From positions 1 to 37,931 of the forward strand of contig CAZKXX010000030.1 in assembly GCA_964556705.1 (NCBI GenBank): a stretch of DNA of 37,931 bases, written 5' to 3'. Made by a program: the position numbers and the translations under genes. This DNA is from CAZKXX01 sp964556705. GTDB lineage: Bacteria > Acidobacteriota > Terriglobia > UBA7540. Below, in pieces: positions 14,175 to 22,620 of this stretch. Under the pieces are notes generated by a model. The model did not search any database. It was not told the DNA's origin and saw only the letters and a list, made by a program, of their open reading frames with translations. How positions within the stretch are numbered: the first letter of the stretch is position 1; each line of letters opens with the position of its first letter.

Positions 14175-15365
14175 TCACGCCGCGCGTTTCAGGCGCGCGG
14201 CTTTGCCGGAGTGGAACTGGCCGACGAGGGCTTTGGAGATTTCTTCGCGCTGGATCTGGTTCGTTCCCTCGTAGATCTGCGTAATCTTCGCGTCGCGCAG
14301 GTATTTCTCCACGGGGTAGTCGCGCATGTAGCCGTAGCCGCCGAAAATCTGCACGGCGTCCACGGCGACTTCCATAGCAACGTCGGAAGCGAAGCATTTC
14401 GACATCGCCGAGTAGAGTGTGGGGCGTTGGGCGGGGTTGGAGTCGATGTAGCGCGCCGTCGCGTAAATGAGCGCGCGCGCCGCTTCGATCTTCGTCGCCA
14501 TATCGGCGAGCATGAAGCGCAATCCCTGAAATGACGAAATCGGCGCGTCGAACTGGCGCCGCGTGCAGGCGTATTCGAGCGCCAGGTCGAAAGCGCCCTG
14601 CGCGATCCCCAGGGCCTGCGCGCCCACGCCCGGCCGCGAGGCGTCAAACGTCTTCATCGCGGTGATGAAGCCTGTTCCCTCGCGTCCCAGGCAGTTCGCG
14701 ACGGGCACACGACAGTCTTCAAAAATCAGTTCGCGGGTGGCCGAAGCGCGGATACCCAGCTTGTCTTCTTTCTTGCCGAAGCTGAAACCGGGCGTGCCCT
14801 TTTCAACGACAATGCAGGAAGCGCCGCGCGGGCCTTTGGCGGGGTTGGTGAGCGCGATGACGGAATAGATTTCCGCCTCGCCACCGTTGGTGATCCACTG
14901 CTTCGTGCCGTTGAGCACGTAGTGGTCGCCGTCGCGCAAAGCGGTCGTGCGGACGGCGGCGGCATCCGACCCGGCCTGGGGCTCGGTGAGCGCGAAGGCG
15001 GCCAGGCGCTTGCCGGCGGCGATTTCGGGAAGCCAGCGCTGTTTCTGCTCTTCGCTGCCGGAAATCACAATCGGCAGCGCGCCGAGCGCCGTGCCCGCAA
15101 ACGCCAGCGCGATGCCCGCGCAGGCGCGCGAAAGCTCTTCGGTCACGATGCACATGTTCAGGATGGGCGTCGAGTCCGTGAGCCCGCCGTAGCGTTCGTC
15201 GATGAAGACGCGGAAGAGGTCCGTTTCCGCCAGGACCTTCACGACCGGCCAGGGGAATTTTCCTTCGCGGTCGTATTCGGCGGCGACGGGCAAAATTTCC
15301 TTCCGGGCGATTTCGCGCGCGAGGTCGCGAATGGCGCTCTGGTATTCGGTGAATCCGTAGTCCAT
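14175..15365 (-). CDS. Acyl-CoA dehydrogenase
   Basis: A 396-residue FAD enzyme oxidising acyl-CoA to enoyl-CoA, of the butyryl/isovaleryl type. Signatures: AFALTEPQAGSDAAAV, GTKQWITNGGEAEIY, the RREFD-like RRQFDAPISSFQG segment, QIFGGYGYMRDYPVEKYLRDAKI and the catalytic Glu366 in IYEGTNQIQR. AAGGAG precedes ATG 15365 at 11 bases. It stands alone, with no fatty-acid genes next to it. Substrate chain length is not readable. Confidence 0.93.
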   Translation of the reverse strand: MDYGFTEYQSAIRDLAREIARKEILPVAAEYDREGKFPWPVVKVLAETDLFRVFIDERYGGLTDSTPILNMCIVTEELSRACAGIALAFAGTALGALPIVISGSEEQKQRWLPEIAAGKRLAAFALTEPQAGSDAAAVRTTALRDGDHYVLNGTKQWITNGGEAEIYSVIALTNPAKGPRGASCIVVEKGTPGFSFGKKEDKLGIRASATRELIFEDCRVPVANCLGREGTGFITAMKTFDASRPGVGAQALGIAQGAFDLALEYACTRRQFDAPISSFQGLRFMLADMATKIEAARALIYATARYIDSNPAQRPTLYSAMSKCFASDVAMEVAVDAVQIFGGYGYMRDYPVEKYLRDAKITQIYEGTNQIQREEISKALVGQFHSGKAARLKRAA

Positions 15366-15501
15366 GGAATTCGGCGCTCCTTCAGTCCGACGATTTCTTC
15401 AACAGTTCGTTAAGCGGTGGCGGCAAAAACGGGGGAATCCTCGCCGCCGCCGCCGGCTTTCCATGAGCCGTTCGACCGATCACTCAATGGACCGACGGCA
15501 T

Positions 15502-16260
15502 TCAGGCTGCCGATTCCAGCGGTTGGGCTTCTTCTTCCGTCTCGCTCCACAGGGCGGGCCGCAACAGCCAGACCTCACCGTCGCGCATCACAAAGCGGCA
15601 ATAATCCTCGAGGTCGCCGGGCCGGAACGAGCTGACGTCGATTTCGCCTTCGAGTGAGGCCGGCGGCTGGGCAGCGTCCCGGAGCGCGGCGAGCAGCGCC
15701 AGCACGCTGGCGTTGACGTTGTGGAAGTTGATTTCGATCTTGTCGTCCACCGGGCGCTGGCCGAGGTCGCCCTCCGGGTAGAGGCCCGTGGAGCGTTCGA
15801 TGGCCTGACGAAAACGCGCCAAGCCTTCGGCGGAGGCGCGCAGCCGCACGGCGCCGTTCAGGCGCTGATAGGGCTCAAAGACCAACGGCACGTGTTCGCC
15901 CCGATAGGGCACGCGGCGGGCGCGGGAATAGTCGGGCTGTGCCCAGGCCACGGCGAGGACGCCGCCCGGGGATACTTTCAGCCGGACGTACTGGCCGTCC
16001 TCCTCATCCAGGCAGTAGAGCGTGCCGCCAGGAGCGCGGGCGCGCTCGTCGTCGGTCAGGCGGCCGAGACACTCCAACAACTCCGCTGCAACGTTCGGGA
16101 CGACCGGAGCGTCCGTCGGTTGCACGTGGCGAACGACCAGCGAGGCCGGGTCAGCCACAAAGTCCAGCCAGTTTCCTTGGAACCGCTCCAGCTTTCCACG
16201 AGTCTCCTCGCCAAGAAGTCCCAGATTCACTCTTCCGATGCATCCCAGATGCGTGCGCAT
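15502..16260 (-). CDS. Hypothetical protein
   Basis: A 252-residue soluble protein starting at 16260, 7 bases after AGGAG; the frame is open to 16329 but without a good start. It has no signal peptide, membrane segment or motif I recognise. The body is acidic and mixed alpha/beta (NVAAELLECLGRLTDDERARAPGGTLYCL, EINFHNVNASVLALLAALRD), ending in a Glu-rich tail. The codon use matches its neighbours. It could be a domain-of-unknown-function protein; no function is inferred. Confidence 0.65.
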   Translation of the reverse strand: MRTHLGCIGRVNLGLLGEETRGKLERFQGNWLDFVADPASLVVRHVQPTDAPVVPNVAAELLECLGRLTDDERARAPGGTLYCLDEEDGQYVRLKVSPGGVLAVAWAQPDYSRARRVPYRGEHVPLVFEPYQRLNGAVRLRASAEGLARFRQAIERSTGLYPEGDLGQRPVDDKIEINFHNVNASVLALLAALRDAAQPPASLEGEIDVSSFRPGDLEDYCRFVMRDGEVWLLRPALWSETEEEAQPLESAA

Positions 16261-16479
16261 TGCCCCACTCCTGCGCTCGGGCCTGACATTCAGTCCCAGA
16301 AGTCCGAGCTTCGCCCGGACAAAGTGCACGTAGCGGGCCGAAGATGACAGGAGTTTCTCCGCCTTGATGATGAGGTGCGTTCAGGAACCCTGTGGTTCGG
16401 CGGGATTGGGGACCGCGTCGCGCGACACGGCCCCATGTTGAGTTTCTCTACTTCCTGGCCGCTGCCGGCCGGTCCGGCT

Positions 16480-16809
16480 TCAGGCGTTCGGACTGGGGTG
16501 CGGCTCCGCGGCGGCCTTCTCGGGTGCCGGGAGTGCTTTCGGCTCGAGCGGAATGACGATCCAGGCGACCAAATAAGCGAGCAAACCCCATCCGCCGAGC
16601 AGCGCAAAGATAACCCAGAGGACGCGGACGAGCGTCGGGTCGAGGTCGAAATATTCCGCGGCGCCCGCGCAGACGCCGCCGATCTTTTTGTCCCGCCGCG
16701 ACCGCGTCAGCTTCCGCTTCGCGGTGGGCCGGACGAACATCGCCGTACCGCACTGACAGCAGAAATTCACCTTTTGAGAGTATTCCTGCCCGCACTGAGG
16801 ACAATACAT
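16480..16809 (-). CDS. Zinc-ribbon plus PspC-domain membrane protein
   Basis: 109 residues. The N-terminus is a four-cysteine zinc ribbon (YCPQCGQEYSQKVNFCCQCG). A basic linker leads to a PspC domain: RDKKIGGVCAGAAEYFDLDPTLVRVLWVIFALLGGWGLLAYLVAWIVIP, with one or two membrane segments. PspC proteins act in envelope stress (phage-shock) signalling. GGAGG precedes the ATG. The tail is Pro/Ala/Glu-rich. The zinc ribbon plus PspC arrangement is common outside enterobacteria; a partner is not visible here. Confidence 0.9.
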   Translation of the reverse strand: MYCPQCGQEYSQKVNFCCQCGTAMFVRPTAKRKLTRSRRDKKIGGVCAGAAEYFDLDPTLVRVLWVIFALLGGWGLLAYLVAWIVIPLEPKALPAPEKAAAEPHPSPNA

Positions 16810-17001
16810 GGGTCTTCCTCCCAGGCGTTCAATTCCTTCACCTTACTATTACGAACCTGCGCGCGGAAAGTTCCCCGGAACCTGCACGCCCCGTCCGCCC
16901 CTCCGGCCCGCCCATCGTGAATCCGCGCCGCCCGCACGGCGCACGCTCTGGAACTCCGCGGCGAAATGCGATAGGCTAATGGCACAGGGAGGATATTCCA
17001 C

Positions 17002-17472
17002 ATGAAGGGAAAAGCGGAAGTTATTCAACTGCTCCAGAAGGCGCTCAGTGAGGAACTCCAGGCGATCAACCAGTACATGCTCCACGCCGAGATGCAGAAC
17101 AACTGGGGATACAAGCGCCTGTATAAGGAGGTTAAGAAACAGGCGATCGGCGAAATGAAGCACGCCGAGGAACTCATCGAGCGCATCCTCTTTCTCGACG
17201 GCCTGCCGAACCTGAACGACCTGCCGAAGCTGAACATCGGCAAGGACGTCAAGCAGCAGCTCAAGAACGACCTGGACCTCGAAAAGAGCGCCGTGGCCGA
17301 ATACAACGCCGCCGTCGCCACAGCCCGCAAGGCGGGGGACAACGGCTCGGCGGACCTGCTCGAGAAGCTGCTGAAGGACGAGGAAGAGCACGTGGATTTT
17401 CTCGAGACCCAGCTGGGTTTGATCGACCAACTCGGGCTCGAGAACTACCTCGCTCAACAACTGGAGGAGTAA
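17002..17472 (+). CDS. bfr: Bacterioferritin
   Basis: A 156-residue four-helix-bundle iron-storage protein. All ferroxidase ligands are at the E. coli Bfr positions: Glu18, Glu51, His54, Glu94, Glu127 and His130. The haem-binding Met52 is present in GEMKHAEELIERILFLDGLPN. It would assemble into a 24-mer, oxidise Fe(II) and store ferric mineral in the cytoplasm. A GGGAGG lies before ATG 17002. No bacterioferritin-associated ferredoxin gene is adjacent. Confidence 0.96.
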   Translation: MKGKAEVIQLLQKALSEELQAINQYMLHAEMQNNWGYKRLYKEVKKQAIGEMKHAEELIERILFLDGLPNLNDLPKLNIGKDVKQQLKNDLDLEKSAVAEYNAAVATARKAGDNGSADLLEKLLKDEEEHVDFLETQLGLIDQLGLENYLAQQLEE

Positions 17473-17641
17473 CTCCGCGCCTTCGCTCCGCTTCGGCCGT
17501 CGCGGCGAGAACCGCTCGGCGCGTCGGCAAGCAGCGAGCTGACCCCTTCTCCGCTTGTTGCAATTTTTCTGCATCTGACCGCACGCGCACCGGCGCGGAG
17601 GGAAGCCGCTCGGGGCAGCCGCCGCTCGCGGCGTCCAGACG

Positions 17642-19369
17642 ATGAAAGGCATGCGTGAAACGATGAGGCTCCCACCCCGAAACGAAAGGAGAATGACGCG
17701 GTCCGCGCAACTCCGGCTCGCGACGATGCTCCTCGCCCTGCTCGCCCCTCACCCCGCGATTGCGGCGCAGGGAGCACAGGATGCCGCGCCCACGGTCCGG
17801 CCCGCCAGCATCCAGTCCGTGGAAGTCACCGAGCCGGGCGCTCAGATTCTCAGTTTCCGTTATCTCAGCGGCTCCACTGTGGTTGAGCTGAAGGGAACGA
17901 AGATCGAGCCGGAAGCCTCGTGCCAGCTCAAGATCCAGAGCCGCCCGGGTTTCACGGAAATCGATATCAACCGCGGAGCGATCAAAGGGCTTCAGCCCGC
18001 GATGAAATTCGGGCGGGACTTTCTCACCTACGTCCTCTGGGCGGTCTCCGTGGACGGCGCGGCGATGAACCTTGGCGAGATCACTTTCGACGCCACGGGC
18101 CCGGTCTCCATCAACGTCACGACGCCTTACCAGACGTTCTGGCTGATGGTGACGGCCGAGCCGAACTTCGCGGTGAATGACCCGAGCCCGCTGGTCGTGC
18201 TCTACAGCACGAACCAGGATGCCCTGCGAACCGGCGAAAAGGCGCTGCCGGTTCCCGGCCAGACCTTCTTCTATACTTACTACACGAAGTACGACACGTC
18301 TCCGGCGCAGGTGGACACCTCCGTCCCCAACCCGCTCCTTCAGGCGCGCAAGGCGGTGGAACTTGCCTCCACGTCCGGCCTGCTGGCGGTGCCCACGCCG
18401 GAGGACGCCGAGCCGCTGCCTGATGAAGTCCGCACGCGCCAGACCCTCGAGCAGGCGCGCAAGTTCCTCCAGCAGGCCGAAGAGGCCACGCGCGCGGGCG
18501 GTGACCAGCGGGAGGCCATCCAGTACGCGCGCACCGCGGCGCAGATTGCCGAGAACGCCCGGGCGTTGTCCGTCGGAGCGGAGGGAGGGCTGCTCACGCG
18601 GCAACTGGAAGGGAAGCTCGCCTCCGCGCAAGAGGAACTCGCCGCGCTGCGCGAGCGCATGAAGCAGCTCGAAAAGACTCTGGCCAACGAGCGGGACCTT
18701 GCCCGCAAGGAGCGAGAACGCTGGGCGATGCTCGAAAAGCAGCTTGCGGACCAGTTGACGGCCGCGCAGGCGGAAACCGCGCGGCTCCGCGAAGAGCGCG
18801 AGAAGCTCTGCGCCGACCTCCAACGCCAGCTTGCTTCGCTCGGCCAGCTGACGCGGCAGGGCGGCGACATGGTTCTGACGCTGGCCTCCGATATTCTCTT
18901 CGACCTGGGCAGTTACGAGCTCCGCCCGGAGGCGCGCGAAAGCCTGGCCAAACTCTCCGTCCTGCGACGCCTGCTCTTTCCCGATGCCGACGTCCGCCAT
19001 GTCGGTCACACGGACCGCGTGGGGGGCGAGGAGTACAACCAGTGGCTCTCCGAGCAGCGCGCCCTGGCCGTTTACCGTTACCTCCTTCAGCAGACCCTGA
19101 CCTATGAAGACGAACCGATTCGCAGGGGAATGGCGGTGACCCGCCTGGCCACCGTTAAACGGCTGGTCGAGATGAGTTACAACGCCTCGCGCGCCAACCC
19201 CGGGGAGCGGCAGGCGCTGCTCGCAGAACTTGGCGAGACAGTAGTCGGCCGCGGCCAGCGCGAGCCCGTCGAAGACGTGCCGGGCGCGAGCGAACGCAAC
19301 CGCCGCGTCGAGCTCCTCTTCCCGCCCGCGCAGGTCGGGCAACTGACGTCGCTGTGCGAATCTCAGTAG
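17642..19369 (+). CDS. OmpA-like peptidoglycan-associated outer-membrane protein with coiled coil
   Basis: 575 residues from ATG 17642. ATG 17693 is an equally plausible start, giving a cleaner signal peptide (MTRSAQLRLATMLLALLAPHPAIA) with AAAGGAG close upstream. After an N-terminal beta-rich domain (about residues 50-240) comes a long charged coiled coil (about 265-405). The OmpA C-terminal domain follows (ASDILFDLGSYELRPEARESLAKL, VGHTDRVGGEEYNQWLSEQRALAVYRYL, ERNRRVELLF). This domain is interrupted after YRYLL by about 60 extra residues before the final NRRVEL strand. It probably anchors the outer membrane to peptidoglycan. Its stop codon is the TAG of a downstream REP head. Confidence 0.85.
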   Translation: MKGMRETMRLPPRNERRMTRSAQLRLATMLLALLAPHPAIAAQGAQDAAPTVRPASIQSVEVTEPGAQILSFRYLSGSTVVELKGTKIEPEASCQLKIQSRPGFTEIDINRGAIKGLQPAMKFGRDFLTYVLWAVSVDGAAMNLGEITFDATGPVSINVTTPYQTFWLMVTAEPNFAVNDPSPLVVLYSTNQDALRTGEKALPVPGQTFFYTYYTKYDTSPAQVDTSVPNPLLQARKAVELASTSGLLAVPTPEDAEPLPDEVRTRQTLEQARKFLQQAEEATRAGGDQREAIQYARTAAQIAENARALSVGAEGGLLTRQLEGKLASAQEELAALRERMKQLEKTLANERDLARKERERWAMLEKQLADQLTAAQAETARLREEREKLCADLQRQLASLGQLTRQGGDMVLTLASDILFDLGSYELRPEARESLAKLSVLRRLLFPDADVRHVGHTDRVGGEEYNQWLSEQRALAVYRYLLQQTLTYEDEPIRRGMAVTRLATVKRLVEMSYNASRANPGERQALLAELGETVVGRGQREPVEDVPGASERNRRVELLFPPAQVGQLTSLCESQ

Positions 19370-19500
19370 CGCAGGTCTGCATTTTGACCTGCGGCAGACG
19401 TGGCTGTGCAAATCGCAGTAGCGCAGGTCTGCATTTTGACCTGCGACAGACGTCGCTGTGCGAATCGCAGTAGCGCAGGTCTGCTTTTTGACCTGCGGCT
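19345..19500 (+). repeat. Three exact-length 52-bp tandem repeats, each a GTAG-headed hairpin
   Basis: Copies start at 19345, 19397 and 19449 and differ at only a few bases. Each contains GTAG followed by CGCAGGTC/GACCTGCG, a perfect 8-bp stem. Copy 1 begins inside the OmpA-like coding sequence and supplies its last codons and TAG stop. The array lies between two converging genes and may terminate transcription from the left. Confidence 0.9.
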
Positions 19501-19508
19501 TCGCGGGC

Positions 19509-19537
19509 CGCGGGTCACAGAACAGACCCGCGCTACC
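19509..19537 (-). repeat. GTAG-headed REP hairpin supplying the rtcB stop codon
   Basis: Minus strand: GTAG followed by CGCGGGTC, 8 bases, GACCCGCG: a perfect 8-bp stem. The TAG of the head (19533-19535) is the rtcB stop codon. It faces the tandem array of the same family coming from the other gene. Confidence 0.85.
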
Positions 19538-20981
19538 CTTTAATCACACCCATCGGTCGCAGGCGTGCCACGCGTTTTGAAAGCCCCGCGTTGTGGACGA
19601 CCTCAATCACCGCGTCCACGTCCTTGTAAGCTTCGGGAATTTCCTCCGTAATTCCGTCGCGGGTTTCGGCACGCACCAGAATGCCGCGTTCTTCGAGCCG
19701 CTGCCTGGCGTTGGAGGAGAATTCGCTCTTCTTCGCCGCCGTGCGGCTCATCACGCGTCCCGCCCCGTGGCAGGTGGTGCCGAAAGTCTCCTTCATCGCC
19801 CCTTCGCTTCCCACTAATACGTACGACGCCGTGCCCATCGAACCCGGAATCAGCACGGGCTGGCCGACGGACTTGTACGCCTCGGGCACTTCCGGCCGGC
19901 CCGCCGGAAAGGCGCGCGTCGCCCCTTTGCGGTGTACGACGACTTCCATCTCTCGGTTACCCACGCGGTGCCGCTCGAGTTTGGCGATGTTGTGGCAGAC
20001 GTCGTAAACGACGCGCAGTTCTTCGCGCTCGCCGAAGATGCGCCTGAAGGCGCCGCGCGCGAAGTGCGTGATGCCCTGGCGGTTCGCCCAGGCGAAATTG
20101 GCCGCGGCGCGCATGGCGGCCAGATACGACTCGCCCTCCGGCGAACGCGCCGGCACGCAGGCGAGCTGGCGGTCCGGCAGTTCGATTTGATAGCGGCGCA
20201 TCGGCGCACCCATCTCGCGCAGGTAGTCGGTGCAGACCTGATGGCCGAAGCCGCGCGAGCCGGAATGGACGAGGACGACGACTTCGTTTTCGTAAAGCCC
20301 CAGCGCCTGCGCGATTTCGGGCTCGAAGATGCGCTCGACGTACTGCACTTCCAGAAAATGATTGCCCGAGCCGAGCGTGCCGATCTGCGGCAGCCCGCGT
20401 TTCTTGGCGTGGTCGCTCGCGGCCGCGGGATCGGCGGCGTCAATCGCTCCGCTCTCTTCGCAGCGCTCGAGGTCTTCCGCATAGCCGTAACCATGCTCGA
20501 CCATCCACGCGGCGCCTTCGGTGAGGACGCGGTCGAGGTCTTCGTAAGAGATCCTGATGAATCCCTTCTGTCCCGCGCCGGAGGGAATATCGCGAAAGAG
20601 CTGGTTCACAAGCTCGCGCAGCTTCGGGCGGACCTGCTCCTCGGTGAGCGTCGAGGCCAGCAGCCGCACGCCGCAGTTGATGTCGAACCCTACGCCGCCC
20701 GGTGAAACCACGCCGCCTTCCTTAGGGTCAGTCGCCGCCACGCCGCCGATCGGGAACCCGTATCCCTGGTGGATGTCCGGCATGGCGAGCGAGCGACCGA
20801 CAATGCCGGGCAGCATCGCCACGTTCATCGCCTGCTCGACGGAAAGGTCCCTGAGCAGGTCCTTGAGCAGCCGCTCGTCGGCGTAAATCAGCGCGTCGGT
20901 CAACATGCCGGGCCGCGTGCCCCGCGGCACCAGCCAGCGGTAATCGTCAAGCTTTTCGAGCTGGCGCATTTCAAGAGGCAT
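19533..20981 (-). CDS. rtcB: RNA-splicing ligase RtcB
   Basis: A 482-residue GTP/Mn-dependent ligase that joins RNA 2',3'-cyclic phosphate or 3'-phosphate to 5'-OH ends. Metal and GTP-site landmarks: MPDIHQGYGFPIGGVAA, GGVGFDINCGVR (Asp100, Cys103), GSGNHFLEVQ, HSGSRGFGHQ, YDVCHNIAK, PGSMGTASYVLVG and TTCHGAGRVMSR with the guanylated histidine. AGGAGG precedes the ATG. An archease gene lies upstream on the same strand, separated by an MBL-fold and a cupin gene; archease is the known activator of RtcB. Confidence 0.96.
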   Translation of the reverse strand: MPLEMRQLEKLDDYRWLVPRGTRPGMLTDALIYADERLLKDLLRDLSVEQAMNVAMLPGIVGRSLAMPDIHQGYGFPIGGVAATDPKEGGVVSPGGVGFDINCGVRLLASTLTEEQVRPKLRELVNQLFRDIPSGAGQKGFIRISYEDLDRVLTEGAAWMVEHGYGYAEDLERCEESGAIDAADPAAASDHAKKRGLPQIGTLGSGNHFLEVQYVERIFEPEIAQALGLYENEVVVLVHSGSRGFGHQVCTDYLREMGAPMRRYQIELPDRQLACVPARSPEGESYLAAMRAAANFAWANRQGITHFARGAFRRIFGEREELRVVYDVCHNIAKLERHRVGNREMEVVVHRKGATRAFPAGRPEVPEAYKSVGQPVLIPGSMGTASYVLVGSEGAMKETFGTTCHGAGRVMSRTAAKKSEFSSNARQRLEERGILVRAETRDGITEEIPEAYKDVDAVIEVVHNAGLSKRVARLRPMGVIKG

Positions 20982-21034
20982 GAGGACCTCCTCGTGACTT
21001 CCGAGGTTCAGCGTGGAGGCGGCAGGGCGGGAGC

Positions 21035-21463
21035 TTACTCCCCACCCATCCCGACGGTGACGACGAAGTAGCGCGCAGGAGCCGAACCCACGTTGCGGAT
21101 GCCGTGCTCTTCGTTCGAGGCGACGAAGGCCACCGAGCCGGGTCCGAGCTTCGTCGCCTTTCCTTCAATGAGCACTTCCACGGTCCCCTCGCGCACCAGG
21201 AACATCTCCTCATGTTTGTGGCGATGTGGCGCGTGCGGGCGCAATCCCGGAGCGAGTTCTGTGGCGTGAGCTTCCACGCGCACGCCGCGGTGCGTGCTTC
21301 CGTCCAGAATGTGCCGAAAGCTGTTCCCGTCGCTCTGCCGGACCGGCAACTCGTCATAGGGATACACGCGTGACGGCAGGGCGGAACTCTGCGCCGCCAG
21401 GCTGCGTGCCGAGGCGAGCGCTGCGGCCAGGCTCAGACACCAGCTCCTTCTCGACAACTCCAT
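21035..21463 (-). CDS. Exported single-domain cupin
   Basis: 142 residues with a signal peptide (MELSRRSWCLSLAAALASARSLAAQ) and one cupin_2 domain: HRHKHEEMFLVREGTVEVLIEG (metal-binding HxH and Glu) and GSVAFVASNEEHGIRNVG (second His). AGGAGG lies before the ATG. It sits 53 bases upstream of rtcB and downstream of the MBL-fold gene on the same strand, yet it is a periplasmic protein, so the shared operon does not mean shared function. The substrate is unknown. Confidence 0.85.
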   Translation of the reverse strand: MELSRRSWCLSLAAALASARSLAAQSSALPSRVYPYDELPVRQSDGNSFRHILDGSTHRGVRVEAHATELAPGLRPHAPHRHKHEEMFLVREGTVEVLIEGKATKLGPGSVAFVASNEEHGIRNVGSAPARYFVVTVGMGGE

Positions 21464-21576
21464 TCGAAACCTCCTCGTCGGGCAAGTTCCTCTTCGCCGC
21501 GCCCGATGGTATTCGGCTTCCTCTAAGGCTTATGATAACGCGCCAGCCGGACCGGAACGATGGCGCGTGGCTGAGG

Positions 21577-22620
21577 CTACGGCTTTTGAAACGCCGCGGC
21601 CGGGTCGGGCGGCTTCACGAACTGGCGATAGACGGCCTCGACGGCGTCGCGAGCCAGGTCGCGCGCGCGCCAGGCAAACGTTGCGGCAGGATTGAGCTCG
21701 CGCCGGATGCGCGCCAGCGGCTGTCCCTCCTTGACGCGGCCCTCCACCTCGCCGGCCAGCCACTCGAGAAACCCGCGAAATTCGGCGACATCCTTCTTCC
21801 TGCCCGGGGCGCCGTGCGCGGGAACGTACCACTCGACATCCCACGACTCGAGTTCGCGAAGCACTTCGATCCAGCGGCGGATGTTCGCCGAAGTCATGCG
21901 CGGGAAGAATCCGTTTTCAAACAGATGGCCGAGGAAGGCAACTTGCGCATCCGGCAGATAGACCACCGCGTCGCCGGGCGAGTGACCGCCGCTGATTCTT
22001 CGCACCACAACTTCCCGCCCGCTCAGCGTGAGGCGGAGTTCCTCGCCGAACGTCTGCGTCGAAGGCGTGGGATGGATGCCGCGCATGCGCGCTTCCAGCC
22101 GCCACCAGCCGTCGCCGCGCAGCCGTTGCTGGAGTTCGGCCTGATATCCGAGCATCTGCTCGCGCGCCTCGGCGGTGGAGAGGATCGCCGCCTTCGGAAA
22201 AACTTCATTCCCCAGCGTCTGGTCGGGGTCGCCGCAGGTGTTGATGACATAAACGACCGGCAGTTCCGTGCGGCGGCGGATTTCAAACAGGGCTTCGCGC
22301 GCCCGGAACGGGCTGTTCGCAGTGTTCACGACCACGACGCCGTCGTCGGCGATCATAAATCCCACCGTCGCCGCGCGGCTGTAAAGCGGGTCGCCGCGCT
22401 GGTCAATGATGTCTTCAGGAACCCACACGAAGACCTGAGGCCGGACTTCGGTGACTTCGTAGCGGCCGCGGGCGTGGAGGAGGGAGTCGGGAGTAGGAAG
22501 TAGGAAGCAGGGGACGAGAAACGAGACGATCAGGACGCGGAAACGAGAGGCAGCGCCGCGAGCGGGGAGGCCCTGACGGCTGATGGCTAACTGCACGCGG
22601 CTTTTTTCAAATATCCACAT
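21577..22620 (-). CDS. Exported metallo-beta-lactamase-fold protein with altered metal motif
   Basis: 347 residues from ATG 22620, overlapping the archease stop by 14 bases. A hydrophobic N-terminal segment (FRVLIVSFLVPCFLLPTPDSLL) looks like a signal peptide, part of it encoded by a heptamer repeat. The MBL fold is clear (RAATVGFMIADDGVVVVNT, VVYVINTCGDPDQTLGNEVF, GGHSPGDAVVYLPDAQVAFLGHLFENG, WYVPAHGAPG). However, the usual THxHxDH reads TCGDPDQ, and the Asp of GD(L) reads GH. Two later histidines (GGHSPG, PAHG) remain. Metal binding is therefore changed or lost. Close relatives may hydrolyse lactones or esters; the actual role is unknown. Confidence 0.8.
   Translation of the reverse strand: MWIFEKSRVQLAISRQGLPARGAASRFRVLIVSFLVPCFLLPTPDSLLHARGRYEVTEVRPQVFVWVPEDIIDQRGDPLYSRAATVGFMIADDGVVVVNTANSPFRAREALFEIRRRTELPVVYVINTCGDPDQTLGNEVFPKAAILSTAEAREQMLGYQAELQQRLRGDGWWRLEARMRGIHPTPSTQTFGEELRLTLSGREVVVRRISGGHSPGDAVVYLPDAQVAFLGHLFENGFFPRMTSANIRRWIEVLRELESWDVEWYVPAHGAPGRKKDVAEFRGFLEWLAGEVEGRVKEGQPLARIRRELNPAATFAWRARDLARDAVEAVYRQFVKPPDPAAAFQKP
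22488..22520. repeat. AGTAGGA heptamer run
   Basis: GGAGTAGGAAGTAGGAAGCAGGGGAC is a run of heptamers (AGTAGGA, AGTAGGA, AGCAGGG). It lies inside the signal-peptide coding region of the MBL-fold protein and encodes LVPCFLLPTP. Confidence 0.65.

Noticed and set aside
17261..19411. 716-residue minus-strand open frame opposite the OmpA-like gene
   Set aside because: Shadow of the real gene, no signal or domain, and it runs into the bacterioferritin gene.
19345..19500. Possible CRISPR-like array (three regular repeats)
   Set aside because: The 52-bp units are contiguous with no unique spacers, and no cas genes are near.
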